Shown piece after piece: positions 18,792-27,133 of a stretch of DNA of 64,000 nucleotides. The first letter of the stretch is position 1; each line of letters starts with the position of its first letter. The notes under the pieces are model-generated. The model did no database searches and had not been told where the DNA came from. It saw only the letters and a list, made by a program, of their open reading frames with translations. The translations under genes and the position numbers were made by a program. The stretch spans positions 868,001 through 932,000 of the forward strand of contig NZ_JBBGAZ010000001.1 of assembly GCF_037478305.1 (NCBI RefSeq). Direction: 5' to 3'. Source of the stretch: Cognatishimia coralii (GTDB lineage Bacteria; Pseudomonadota; Alphaproteobacteria; Rhodobacterales; Rhodobacteraceae).

Positions 18792-20222
18792 TCAGAGGCC
18801 CTTCGCGCGATAGCTCGATGCAACTTTGTCGATGGACACCAAATAAGCCGCCATGCGCAGATCCTGCACATCATCGCGCCCATGCCAGATGTCGCGCATG
18901 GACTGGTAAGCAATCCGCATCGTGTCATCCAGACCCGAGCGCACCAATTCCAGCTCGCCCGCACCTTTCAGGTATTTCTCTTTAAAGCTCGCATCCAAGC
19001 TCCAGGAGTCGCCGACGCTGGCCGACAGGTTTTCGAGCTGGTCGACCACCAATTGGTGCCGGCTTTCTTCCTGACGACGCTGCATCCGGCCAAAGCGGAT
19101 GTGGCTGAGGTTCTTGACCCACTCAAAGTAGGACACGGTCACACCGCCGGCGTTGGCATACATATCCGGAATGATCACACAGCCCTTTTCGCGCAGGATC
19201 TTGTCTGCGCCTGCCGTGACCGGGCCATTCGCAGCCTCGATGATCAGCGGCGCTTTGATGCGATCAGCATTAGAGAGGTTGATGACCCCTTCCATAGCCG
19301 CGGGGATCAGGATGTCGCACTCTTCTTCCATGACCGCTGCACCGTTTTCGGTGTAGCTCGCATCCGGGAAGCCTTTGACACCGTCATGCTTGACGATCCA
19401 TGCGCGAACATCCTCGACATTCAGCCCGTCTGGGTTGGTCAAAGCCCCGTCGCGTTCGATAATGCCGACGATCTTACAGCCATCCTCTTCGCTGAGGAAT
19501 TTCGCAGCGTGATAGCCCACATTCCCAAGACCCTGCACAATGACGCGCTTGCCATCCAGAGTGCCTGACATATTGGCTTTCTGAACATCACGGACATCTC
19601 GGAAGAATTCCTGCAACGCATATTCGACGCCGCGACCCGTGGCCTCGACACGGCCCGCGATGCCGCCTGCATTGAGCGGCTTGCCCGTCACACAGGCGCG
19701 CGCGTTGATATCTGTGGTGTTCATCCGCGCATATTGATCGGCCATCCAGGCCATCTCGCGCTCACCGGTGCCCATGTCCGGCGCTGGGACGTTTTGGGAT
19801 GGGTGGATTAGGTCGCGTTTGGCAAGCTCGTAGGCAAAACGGCGGGTGATTTGTTCCAATTCGTATTCATCCCACTCGCGCGGATCGATGCACAGCCCAC
19901 CTTTGGATCCACCAAAGGGCGCCTCAACCAAGGCGCATTTATATGTCATCAGCGCTGCCAGCGCCTCGACCTCGTCCTGATTAACAGAGGTGGCATAGCG
20001 AATGCCGCCTTTCACAGGCTCCATGTGTTCAGAATGCACAGAGCGATAGCCGGTGAAAGTCTTGATCTCTCCGCGCAGCCGCACGCCGAAACGCACAGTG
20101 TAGGTGGCATTACATACTCGGATTTTTTCCTCTAATCCCGGCGGAAGATCCAACAGTCCAACCGCACGGTTGAACATCAAATCTACGCTTTCTCTGAAAC
20201 TTGGTTCGTTTGCTACGCTCAT
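18792..20222 (-). CDS. gdhA: Glu/Leu/Phe/Val dehydrogenase (glutamate dehydrogenase)
   Basis: A 476-residue NAD(P)-dependent amino acid dehydrogenase, most likely glutamate dehydrogenase linking 2-oxoglutarate and ammonium to glutamate. Visible are KGGIRYATSVNQDEVEALA, the catalytic-lysine loop PFGGSKGGLCIDP, the PAPDMGTGEREMAWMADQY substrate motif, the Rossmann motif VIVQGLGNVGYHAAKFL, and IIEAANGPVTAGAD. The upstream base run AGGGG fits a ribosome-binding site. It is divergent from the tadG-like gene over a 344-base spacer and ends in a clear terminator. Confidence 0.93.
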   Translation of the reverse strand: MSVANEPSFRESVDLMFNRAVGLLDLPPGLEEKIRVCNATYTVRFGVRLRGEIKTFTGYRSVHSEHMEPVKGGIRYATSVNQDEVEALAALMTYKCALVEAPFGGSKGGLCIDPREWDEYELEQITRRFAYELAKRDLIHPSQNVPAPDMGTGEREMAWMADQYARMNTTDINARACVTGKPLNAGGIAGRVEATGRGVEYALQEFFRDVRDVQKANMSGTLDGKRVIVQGLGNVGYHAAKFLSEEDGCKIVGIIERDGALTNPDGLNVEDVRAWIVKHDGVKGFPDASYTENGAAVMEEECDILIPAAMEGVINLSNADRIKAPLIIEAANGPVTAGADKILREKGCVIIPDMYANAGGVTVSYFEWVKNLSHIRFGRMQRRQEESRHQLVVDQLENLSASVGDSWSLDASFKEKYLKGAGELELVRSGLDDTMRIAYQSMRDIWHGRDDVQDLRMAAYLVSIDKVASSYRAKGL

Positions 20223-20566
20223 AATTAACCCCTAACGGCCTGCAACGACTCTCATGCCTAAATGGCTGCGTTAACTATGCCTGAACCACAGGGAGTTGCG
20301 AGCGAATTCGTCCGATCCGGTCCAAATTTTGCACAAATTTTAGTCAAAATGAAAACTTTCTTAAGGGCAGTAAATTTGCTGCCGCGCAGCATGCTGAATG
20401 TTTGCGCTAGCGTGCCCAACTTTACCCCAGAAGCTTAAAAGCAAAGGCCACAGAATTGGGCGAAGACTGCCTTATTTCAGCCCGATTCCAGCATCAATGA
20501 GGTTTGTGAGGGAGTGTATCTGGCGCGATTGCCAGAACAGCGTACCCGTGAACCAGTGAGGACACG
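20223..20566. other. 344-base divergent intergenic region (gdhA / tadG-like)
   Basis: No ORF with coding character is seen. The spacer holds two direct copies of CAAATTTT 11 bases apart (20323-20330, 20334-20341), short palindromes CAGCATGCTG and CGCTAGCG, and a GGCAG-N8-CTGCC hairpin, so it is likely the shared promoter region of the two divergent genes. I cannot assign a particular regulator. Confidence 0.5.
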
Positions 20567-22297
20567 ATGCGTGTTTTTGGAAAAAACAACGACGTGAACA
20601 GACTTCGGCGCTTTGCCAAGCAGTTTCAGCGTGACGAAAGCGGAAGCATGATCTTTTTCGGGATCATTGTCTTTCTGGTTATGCTTTTGGTGGGCGGCAT
20701 TGGTGTCGACTTTATGCACGCCGAAATGCGCCGAACGAAGCTGCAGGATACTCTGGACCGCGCCGTGCTTGCGGCGGCCTCATTGGATCAGGACCTTCCC
20801 GCGCAGGATGTCATCCAGGACTATTTTGCCAAAGCCGACATGAGTGATCACCTGGGTGATGTCACCGTGGACGAAGGGCTTGGATATAAATCTGTGACAG
20901 CCACCGCCGATACCTCGATGGACACGCAGTTCATGAATCTGGCTGGCGTCAGTTCGCTTGCAATGTCCGCCGCCAGCGCTGCGGAAGAGCGCATCGGTGG
21001 CGTTGAGATTTCCTTGGTTCTGGACGTCTCAGGCTCCATGGGCTGGAACTCTCGCCTGACCAACCTCAAAATCGCGGCCAAAGACTTTATCGACACACTC
21101 ACAACCACAACAGAACCCGGCAAACTGTCGATCTCTATCGTTCCTTATGCCACACAGGTCTCTGCCCCCAGCAATCTCATGGCAGAGCTGAATGTCACAA
21201 GTGAGCACAGCTACTCGAACTGCGTCAACTTTAGCGCCGCAGACTATGAAGAGACGGGATTGGATTTCACCGAGACCCTGCAGCGCACCATGCATTTCAG
21301 CCCATGGAGCGATTATGACGGACGTCCCTATGATCCAAAGCGCTTGGTCAGCAGCCCGGTCTGTGAACCCGACACCGATGCAAGCCGCCAAATTCAAGTT
21401 CTGCAAAACGATGCAAACGCGCTGAAAACCTTCGTCGACTCAATGTGGGCCGGAGGGAACACCTCCATTGACGTTGGCATGAAATGGGGCACCGTTCTGT
21501 TGGATCCATCGTTGCAGCCCGCGATCGGCAATCTGATCACAGCAGGTGCCATCCCTGGTGATTTTGTTGAACGCCCCTATTCCTTTGACGCGGGCCAGAC
21601 GCTCAAGGTCATCGTTCTGATGACCGACGGTCAGAACACGTCGCAATACTACATTGAACCGGACTACCGCGAGGGTGAGTCCAACATCTGGTGGAACGAC
21701 CAAGAAGAGAAGTATTCGGTCTATATCGGACAGGACACAGGCGATGAGGACAACGACGGCAACACCGAAGAGCCGATGTACTATTGGCCGCATCTGGATG
21801 CTTGGCGTGACCACGCCTATGGCGAGGGTACCTATGAGGAAACTCAGGTAACGTGGAAATGCCGCTCCTATCGCCGCAACGGATCCTGCCGTCGGTATCG
21901 CAAGATTAAGAAGGTGGTCACCGTCAACGAACCCGGCTCCGCCGAAGTCCTGAGCTATGCAGACCTCTGGGCCTATACCTCGATTGAACACAACGTCGAG
22001 CACCACTATGAGCCATGGATGTACTATTGGGACGCACAAGCGGACTGGTATGATGGCGTCTTTGACGCGGTCGGTAGCACCGAGAAGAACAACCGCACCA
22101 AGGACATTTGTGACGAAGCCAAGGATGAAGGGATCGTGGTCTTTACCATCGGCTTTGAAGCCCCCTCTTCCGGTCAAGCAGTCCTGAAAGACTGCGCCAG
22201 CTCGGACAGCCATTACTTTGACGTGCAAGGCCTTGAAATCAGTGATGCATTCTCGGCCATCGCCTCATCCATTCGCCAGCTAAGGCTGACCCAATGA
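20567..22297 (+). CDS. TadG-like pseudopilin/vWA protein
   Basis: A 576-residue envelope protein. A basic leader is followed by a pilin-like membrane helix (residues about 28-50, MIFFGIIVFLVMLLVGGIG) of the TadE/TadG type, then a von Willebrand factor A domain with the metal site Asp153-x-Ser-Gly-Ser (VLDVSGSMGW) and VIVLMTDGQNTS. Between vWA strands is an unusual insert rich in Tyr, Arg and Cys (WKCRSYRRNGSCRRYRKIKK). Such proteins are minor components of Flp/Tad pili or stand-alone surface proteins. GAGGA precedes the ATG. The next gene overlaps its stop by four bases. The Tad ATPase, secretin and prepilin peptidase genes are absent here. Confidence 0.85.
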   Translation: MRVFGKNNDVNRLRRFAKQFQRDESGSMIFFGIIVFLVMLLVGGIGVDFMHAEMRRTKLQDTLDRAVLAAASLDQDLPAQDVIQDYFAKADMSDHLGDVTVDEGLGYKSVTATADTSMDTQFMNLAGVSSLAMSAASAAEERIGGVEISLVLDVSGSMGWNSRLTNLKIAAKDFIDTLTTTTEPGKLSISIVPYATQVSAPSNLMAELNVTSEHSYSNCVNFSAADYEETGLDFTETLQRTMHFSPWSDYDGRPYDPKRLVSSPVCEPDTDASRQIQVLQNDANALKTFVDSMWAGGNTSIDVGMKWGTVLLDPSLQPAIGNLITAGAIPGDFVERPYSFDAGQTLKVIVLMTDGQNTSQYYIEPDYREGESNIWWNDQEEKYSVYIGQDTGDEDNDGNTEEPMYYWPHLDAWRDHAYGEGTYEETQVTWKCRSYRRNGSCRRYRKIKKVVTVNEPGSAEVLSYADLWAYTSIEHNVEHHYEPWMYYWDAQADWYDGVFDAVGSTEKNNRTKDICDEAKDEGIVVFTIGFEAPSSGQAVLKDCASSDSHYFDVQGLEISDAFSAIASSIRQLRLTQ

Positions 22298-22827
22298 TCC
22301 GCCGCACGACATCATTTCTGCGCCGCTTTAAGCGCGATGAGGACGGCAACGCTGTCGTCGAATTCGCCCTACTGGTGCCGATCTTCATCTTCTTCATGAT
22401 GGCCGCTGTCGAAGTCGGCATGATGTCGATCCGCAATACGATGCTGGAACGCGGCTTGGATCAAACCGTCCGCTGGATCCGCCTGAATACAGGTGCGGCG
22501 CCGACCCACAATGAGCTCAAACAGATGATTTGCGCCCAAGAGGTTGTGCCGGATTGCATGGAAAATCTGCAGTTGGAAATGGTGCGTCGCGACATCCGCA
22601 ACTGGCAAGCTCTACCTACCGAAGTCTCCTGCACAGATCGTGCCCTAGAAGTACAGCCTATGGCGAACCTGAGCTTTGGGATGGACAACGAACTCATGAT
22701 CCTGCGCGCATGCGCCAAATACGAACCGATCTTTCCAAGCACATGGTTCACCAATGAACTCACTCTGGATGAGTCAGGGGACGCCCGCCTGATCGCCATG
22801 ACCGCCTTTGTGCAGGAGCCACGCTAA
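22294..22827 (+). CDS. TadE-like pseudopilin
   Basis: A 177-residue protein beginning with a basic leader and RDEDGNAVVEFALLVPIFI, the TadE signature in which a glutamate follows the cleavage/processing region within a hydrophobic helix (residues about 22-45). The rest is periplasmic with four cysteines. It overlaps the gene on each side (four bases with the vWA gene, one base with the next), so the three are translated as a unit. Probably a minor pseudopilin of a Tad-type surface structure. Confidence 0.83.
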   Translation: MIRRTTSFLRRFKRDEDGNAVVEFALLVPIFIFFMMAAVEVGMMSIRNTMLERGLDQTVRWIRLNTGAAPTHNELKQMICAQEVVPDCMENLQLEMVRRDIRNWQALPTEVSCTDRALEVQPMANLSFGMDNELMILRACAKYEPIFPSTWFTNELTLDESGDARLIAMTAFVQEPR

Positions 22828-23381
22828 TGTTTGCGCAAAAGATACTGAGATCACTCAAGAATTTCCGCGATGACACAAGAGGTGTTGTCTCGGTCGAGAT
22901 GGTCCTGATCCTACCGCTGCTGTTCTGGTCTTTCGCGGCCGTTGCAACCTTCTTTGACGCCTATCGCACTCGGTCCTTGGCCGAGAAAGCCGCCTTTACC
23001 ATCAGTGACATGCTGTCACGCGAAACCAACGCGGTCACGGCGCAATATATCACCAACACACGGGCCCTGTTTGACGAATTGGCAAACTCTCGGTCCGCAA
23101 GCTCTCTGCGCGTGAGTGTGATCAGCTGGAATTCAGCCCTCAATGCCTATGAGGTCGATTGGTCCGAAGCCCGTGGGGACGAATTGGTCGCCCTGCAGAC
23201 CTCAGATATGACAGCGCTTGAGCCACTGCTTCCGGTAATGTCAGAAAGTGATGATCTGATCCTGGTGGAAACTCTGAACGACTACACACCGCGTCTGAAC
23301 GTCGGCATCGGAGAGGTCGCAATCGACACCTTCGTCTTCACCCGCCCCCGCTATGCGCCGCAGTTGGTGTTCCAGAGCTAG
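22827..23381 (+). CDS. TadE/TadF-like pseudopilin
   Basis: A 184-residue protein with the N-terminal RDDTRGVVSVEMVLILPLLFWSF pattern (quoted only as landmark), that is a charged leader, then a Glu-containing hydrophobic helix typical of TadE/TadF minor pseudopilins, and a periplasmic domain of about 140 residues without cysteines. It is the third gene of the tadG-like cluster, starting on the last base of the preceding stop codon. Its stop overlaps that of the convergent gene downstream. Confidence 0.8.
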   Translation: MFAQKILRSLKNFRDDTRGVVSVEMVLILPLLFWSFAAVATFFDAYRTRSLAEKAAFTISDMLSRETNAVTAQYITNTRALFDELANSRSASSLRVSVISWNSALNAYEVDWSEARGDELVALQTSDMTALEPLLPVMSESDDLILVETLNDYTPRLNVGIGEVAIDTFVFTRPRYAPQLVFQS

Positions 23382-23863
23382 TCTTCGAGTTGCCCGCGCT
23401 CGACCAAAAGCGCTTCGATGATCTGCGCCATGGCTTTGGTCTGATGCCCTGGAGCAACGCCCCCAACCCCGACACGGCGTCCAAATCGCCACCAAAGGCC
23501 CGGCGCCCAGCGCGCGGTTTCGGCCTTTGAGTGGGCAATCAGCATGAAGCCATTGGACGGCTTCAGCGCGAATACTCCGCGTTCGACTTTCTTGATTACA
23601 TCGAGCGGCATAATCTCTTCGCCGGTGCTGGAGGTCAGCCCCTCGCGGGTCAGAATGATCCGATCCCGCGTGGCGCGGAAGGTACGGAACGCCATGCCAA
23701 GCGATCCAAACCCCAAAACCACGAGGAAGATCTGCCAGCCAAAGCTAGGCGGCGTGTTCATCGCCACATAGACCAGAATAAAGCCCAAGAGGCCCTGCAT
23801 CGCCACAGCCAACCAGCGGCGCGGCACAGAGGCCCCGACTTCGGCCAAGATTTCGTCGTTCAT
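23378..23863 (-). CDS. Hypothetical membrane protein
   Basis: A 161-residue protein with two adjacent membrane segments in the first 60 residues (WLAVAMQGLLGFILVYVAM and FGWQIFLVVLGFGSLGMAF) and a cytosolic domain containing DRIILTREGLTSSTGEEIMPLDVIKKV (quoted in part) and a Trp-rich segment RWAPGLWWRFGRRVGVGG. The layout resembles short bacterial PH-like or photosynthetic-complex-assembly-type membrane proteins, but I cannot assign a family with confidence. It is convergent with the pseudopilin cluster and precedes an aldo/keto reductase on the same strand across 24 bases. Confidence 0.7.
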   Translation of the reverse strand: MNDEILAEVGASVPRRWLAVAMQGLLGFILVYVAMNTPPSFGWQIFLVVLGFGSLGMAFRTFRATRDRIILTREGLTSSTGEEIMPLDVIKKVERGVFALKPSNGFMLIAHSKAETARWAPGLWWRFGRRVGVGGVAPGHQTKAMAQIIEALLVERGQLED

Positions 23864-23887
23864 ATATCCCCCCGCTTCGCGCGCGCT

Positions 23888-24931
23888 TTAATAGGGCATT
23901 GGGTGCGCGCGATGTGCGGCGTCAATATCCTTCATCACCTCAGGGCTCAAGACAAGATCCTTGCCCGCAATGATATGGGCGAGCTGATTGACATTGGTTG
24001 CCCCAAAGATAGCCGACATCATAAAGGGCCGCTGCATACACCAGGCCAGCGACATATGCACCAAATCCAACCCGTGTTTCTGAGCCACCGCCATATAGGC
24101 CTCCACAGCTGCCGGCGCGCGATCTGACACACGTCCGCCCAGGTTGCCATTGATGTCCATTCGAGAGCCCTTTGGAACCGCGCCATCGCGGTACTTGCCC
24201 GTCAGATACCCAGTCGCCAGCGGCGAAAAGGCCATAAGGCCGACGTTTTCATTCACAGAAAGCTCTGCAAGATCAGTGTCATACATGCGGCACATCATGG
24301 AGTATTCGTTCTGAACACTGGCCACACGTGGCAGGCCTTTGTCCTCAGAGATCCGCAGCCATTGCGCCGTACCCCAGGCGCTTTCGTTGGACAGCCCAAA
24401 GGCGCGGATGCGACCCTTGGCGACCTCTTTCTGCAAAGCCTCAAGCGCGTCTTCCATATGCGCCAGCGTCTCGGCCTTGTTCTGTCCCGAGGGGTCATAG
24501 GTCCAGTTCTGACGGAACATATAGCTGCCGCGGTTGGGCCAGTGGAATTGATAGAGGTCGATGTAGTCTGTTTTCAGCCGCTTCAGCGAGCCTTCGATCG
24601 CTTCTGGAATAGTTTGTGAAGAAATCGGCGCGCCGTCGCGCCAGATTTTAAGCCCCGCGCCCGAGTGTTTGGTTGCCAGCACGACCTCATTGCGGCGGCC
24701 AGTTTTCTCAAACCAATCGCCAAGGAATTCCTCAGACCGTCCGGTGTGCTCGACGGCAATCGGATTGACAGGATACATCTCGGCGGTGTCCCAAAAATCG
24801 ATCCCGGCCTCCAGCGCCATATCCATCTGCTGGAAGGCGTCATCCTTGGGCGTCTGCGTGCCAAAGGTCATGGTCCCAAGGCTCAGGGCCGAGACCGTGA
24901 TATCTGTTTGTCCAAGTGGATTGCGTTTCAT
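23888..24931 (-). CDS. Aldo/keto reductase (Tas-like)
   Basis: A 347-residue NADP(H)-dependent oxidoreductase of the aldo/keto reductase superfamily. I chose the ATG giving MKRNPLGQTDITVSALSLGTMTFG (quoted in part), the canonical N-terminus, supported by AAAAGGGCAGGG just upstream; the open frame extends 156 bases further without family similarity. The tetrad can be followed: Asp and Tyr in FWDTAEMYP, Lys in VLATKHSG, His in LYQFHWPN. The 'MTFG...EMYPVNP' form resembles E. coli Tas. Substrate unknown. It is divergent from the LexA-box-controlled ImuA-like gene. Confidence 0.9.
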   Translation of the reverse strand: MKRNPLGQTDITVSALSLGTMTFGTQTPKDDAFQQMDMALEAGIDFWDTAEMYPVNPIAVEHTGRSEEFLGDWFEKTGRRNEVVLATKHSGAGLKIWRDGAPISSQTIPEAIEGSLKRLKTDYIDLYQFHWPNRGSYMFRQNWTYDPSGQNKAETLAHMEDALEALQKEVAKGRIRAFGLSNESAWGTAQWLRISEDKGLPRVASVQNEYSMMCRMYDTDLAELSVNENVGLMAFSPLATGYLTGKYRDGAVPKGSRMDINGNLGGRVSDRAPAAVEAYMAVAQKHGLDLVHMSLAWCMQRPFMMSAIFGATNVNQLAHIIAGKDLVLSPEVMKDIDAAHRAHPMPY

Positions 24932-25044
24932 GTCCCTGCCCTTTTCGGAGTTGCTTGAGACATAGCTATGGCTTTGCACCGTTTGCGCAACCGCTTGACT
25001 GCAAGTTTTCGCGCAAAGATCGGGTTGGTGCAAAATCACATTGA

Positions 25045-25059
25045 GAACAAAATAAGAAC
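25045..25059 (+). promoter_or_regulatory. LexA (SOS) box, GAAC-N7-GAAC
   Basis: GAAC at 25045-25048 and GAAC at 25056-25059, separated by exactly seven bases, match the alphaproteobacterial LexA operator described for Rhodobacter (GTTC-N7-GTTC on the other strand). It lies 16 bases before the start codon of the ImuA-like gene, a position fit for repression. Confidence 0.75.
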
Positions 25060-25075
25060 ATTGTAATTTTTGAGC

Positions 25076-25726
25076 ATGTCGACTCACCCTCTCAAACGCG
25101 GCCGCGAACGCCCTGTGCCGGAATTAACCCTTGCGCCGGATATCGCCCTCAGGCTGGGGCGGCTGCATGAGGCCTGTGGATCCGCGCGCCGATCCCTGGC
25201 GCTTTGGGTGGCCAGCCGGATGCAGGGGCCAGTGTTCTGGATCTCTCCGCCCTGGACGGTAGAGCAGCTTTATCCGCAGGGGATCAAACATCTGCTGCAT
25301 CCGGGGCGCGTGACCTTTCTGTCCCCCACGCGGGCGGAGGATGTGCTCTGGACCTTGGAAGAAGTCTTGCGCAGTGGCGAAGTCCCTCTTGCGATTGGGG
25401 ATCTGCCGGGCATTCCCGCGCTGACACCCGTGCGGCGCTTGCATCTGGCCGCCGAACAGGGTGGCGCGGCGGCGGGGCGTCTGCCTTTGGGGTTGATCCT
25501 GACCCCCGGCGATGGCGGTGCTGCGGGCGTCGAAAGCCGCTGGCAGATGGAGCCGCGCCACACGCGGGGTTTGAACAACTGGGATCTGAAGCGGCTGCGC
25601 GCCCGGACCGCACCGGTCAAAGACTGGCCTGTGACGATGGGCGCACGTGGCTTTGCGCTGGCGCAGCGCAAGAAAATCGCGACTGACACAACAAAGGTGA
25701 AAAACGACCTCGAGAAGGTCGAATAA
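25076..25726 (+). CDS. ImuA-like protein (RecA-related mutagenesis factor)
   Basis: A 216-residue protein resembling ImuA of the imuA-imuB-dnaE2 mutagenesis cassette: a degenerate RecA-like core with LALWVASRMQGPVFWISPPW, FLSPTRAEDVLWTLEEVLRSG, PLAIGDLPG and LTPVRRLHLAAEQGG. No Walker A motif is present, as in ImuA proteins. I start it at ATG 25076; an in-frame TTG at 25070 is possible. The LexA box directly upstream supports an SOS role. Unlike the usual cassette, no imuB or dnaE2 follows: the next gene is an MFS transporter. The family call rests on pattern recognition and should be checked by profile search. Confidence 0.6.
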   Translation: MSTHPLKRGRERPVPELTLAPDIALRLGRLHEACGSARRSLALWVASRMQGPVFWISPPWTVEQLYPQGIKHLLHPGRVTFLSPTRAEDVLWTLEEVLRSGEVPLAIGDLPGIPALTPVRRLHLAAEQGGAAAGRLPLGLILTPGDGGAAGVESRWQMEPRHTRGLNNWDLKRLRARTAPVKDWPVTMGARGFALAQRKKIATDTTKVKNDLEKVE

Positions 25727-25770
25727 ACACAAGCGACGGTTGTTTCGAAGGCGTCTATCCTAAAGATGTT

Positions 25771-27003
25771 ATGCGCCTCTTCATTTCCTTCTCCGCTCTC
25801 TTCCTTTCGGTCATCCTGCTGCAACTCTCAAACGGCGGGGTTGGTCCGCTAGACGCGCTCAGCGGCATCGCACTGGGATTCACCACCGCAGAAATCGGCC
25901 TCTTGGGCTCGGCGCACTACCTAGGCTTCTTTATTGGTTGCTGGTGGGCCCCCCGTTTGATGGGAGACGTCGGCCACTCGCGCGCCTTCGCGGTCTTTAC
26001 GGCCATCGGCGCCATTGGCCTCTTGATGCACTTCCTGATCATCGACCCCATCGCCTGGGCGATTATGCGGATCGCCGCTGGGTTCTGTATTGCGGGAAGC
26101 TATACGGTGATTGAGGCCTGGCTCCATGCCAAGCTGACCAATGACATCCGTGGCCGCGCCATGGGCACTTATCGCGTTGTCGACATGGGTGCCTCACTGG
26201 CGGCGCAAATGGTGATTTCTGTTTTAGAACCAGCCTCTTATGTCTCCTACAACATCCTTGCCTTGGTCTGTTGCGCAGCGATCATTCCACTAACTTTGAC
26301 CAAAGCCAGCCAGCCCTCTATGCCCGAGACCCCTCGCCTGAGGCCGCAACTGGCGCTCATCAGCTCCCCCCTTGCGGTGGCGGGCGTGATCGTTGCGGGC
26401 ATCACCTCGGCCAGCTTTCGCATGGTGGGTCCGGTCTATGGCCAAGAGATCGGGCTATCGCAGGCCCAAATCGGTTGGTTCCTTGCGTCCTTCGTAGCAG
26501 GCGGCGCGCTCGCGCAATTGCCGATGGGTTGGCTTGCAGACAAATACGACCGGCGTTGGGTTCTGATCTGGATCTCGGCGGGGTCTATCGTGGCCTGCGC
26601 CGCAACGGCGACCCTCGGAGGGCCACCGGCCATGACGCTGATCCTCGGAGCTTTTGCTGGGTTTGTCACCTTTCCCGTCTTTTCCATCGCCTCCGCACAC
26701 GCCAATGACTTTGCCAGTGATGATCAACGGGTCGAACTCGCTGCAAGCCTCATGTTTTTCTTTGCCGTTGGCGCGATTGCTGCGCCCTATGTGGCGTCGA
26801 CGTTGATCGCAGGCTTTGGCCCCTCTGCCCTCTTTGTTCTGATCTCGGTCGGTCACGGGTTCCTTGTCGCCTTCGGCCTCTGGCGCATGCGGTCGCGTCC
26901 TACCGAGGACGAGCGCACACGCTACATCTGGGCACCGCGCACGTCTTTCATTATCGGTCGCCTCACAGGGCGAACGCAGCGCTCTGAAGACCGCGAGGGA
27001 TGA
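25771..27003 (+). CDS. MFS transporter (YcaD-like)
   Basis: A 410-residue membrane protein with about 12 hydrophobic helices. The first helices show the MFS pattern (FTTAEIGLLGSAHYLGFFIG, then the RLMGDVGHSRAF loop between helices 2 and 3), and the second half repeats it with GWFLASFVAGGALAQLPMGW followed by LADKYDRRWVL. The pattern is closest to the YcaD/UhpC-like major facilitator members of unknown substrate. The gene follows the ImuA-like ORF by 44 bases but has no evident functional link. After its stop come two small hairpins and a short conserved-looking element. Confidence 0.85.
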   Translation: MRLFISFSALFLSVILLQLSNGGVGPLDALSGIALGFTTAEIGLLGSAHYLGFFIGCWWAPRLMGDVGHSRAFAVFTAIGAIGLLMHFLIIDPIAWAIMRIAAGFCIAGSYTVIEAWLHAKLTNDIRGRAMGTYRVVDMGASLAAQMVISVLEPASYVSYNILALVCCAAIIPLTLTKASQPSMPETPRLRPQLALISSPLAVAGVIVAGITSASFRMVGPVYGQEIGLSQAQIGWFLASFVAGGALAQLPMGWLADKYDRRWVLIWISAGSIVACAATATLGGPPAMTLILGAFAGFVTFPVFSIASAHANDFASDDQRVELAASLMFFFAVGAIAAPYVASTLIAGFGPSALFVLISVGHGFLVAFGLWRMRSRPTEDERTRYIWAPRTSFIIGRLTGRTQRSEDREG

Positions 27004-27064
27004 GGGGCGCTGCCCCCTTGGCCTGACGGCCAATTCCCCCGGAGTATTTTCGGCAAGATGAAAG
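27004..27064 (+). repeat. Hairpin pair plus CCCCCGGAGTATTTT element
   Basis: Right after the MFS stop codon lie two perfect small hairpins, GGGGC-GCT-GCCCC (27004-27016) and TTGGCC-TGAC-GGCCAA (27018-27033), then CCCCCGGAGTATTTT and GGCAAGATGAAAG (27036-27064). From memory, sequences of this form (GC hairpin followed by CCCGGAGTATTT..GGAAAGATGAA) recur behind many genes in Rhodobacteraceae; here only one copy is seen in the window. Confidence 0.5.
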
Positions 27065-27133
27065 CCGCGCGACACTCTGGAACTGGCTGCGGCTTTGCGT
27101 TAGGGAGTTCGCGAACGAACGAAGGATAGCTTT

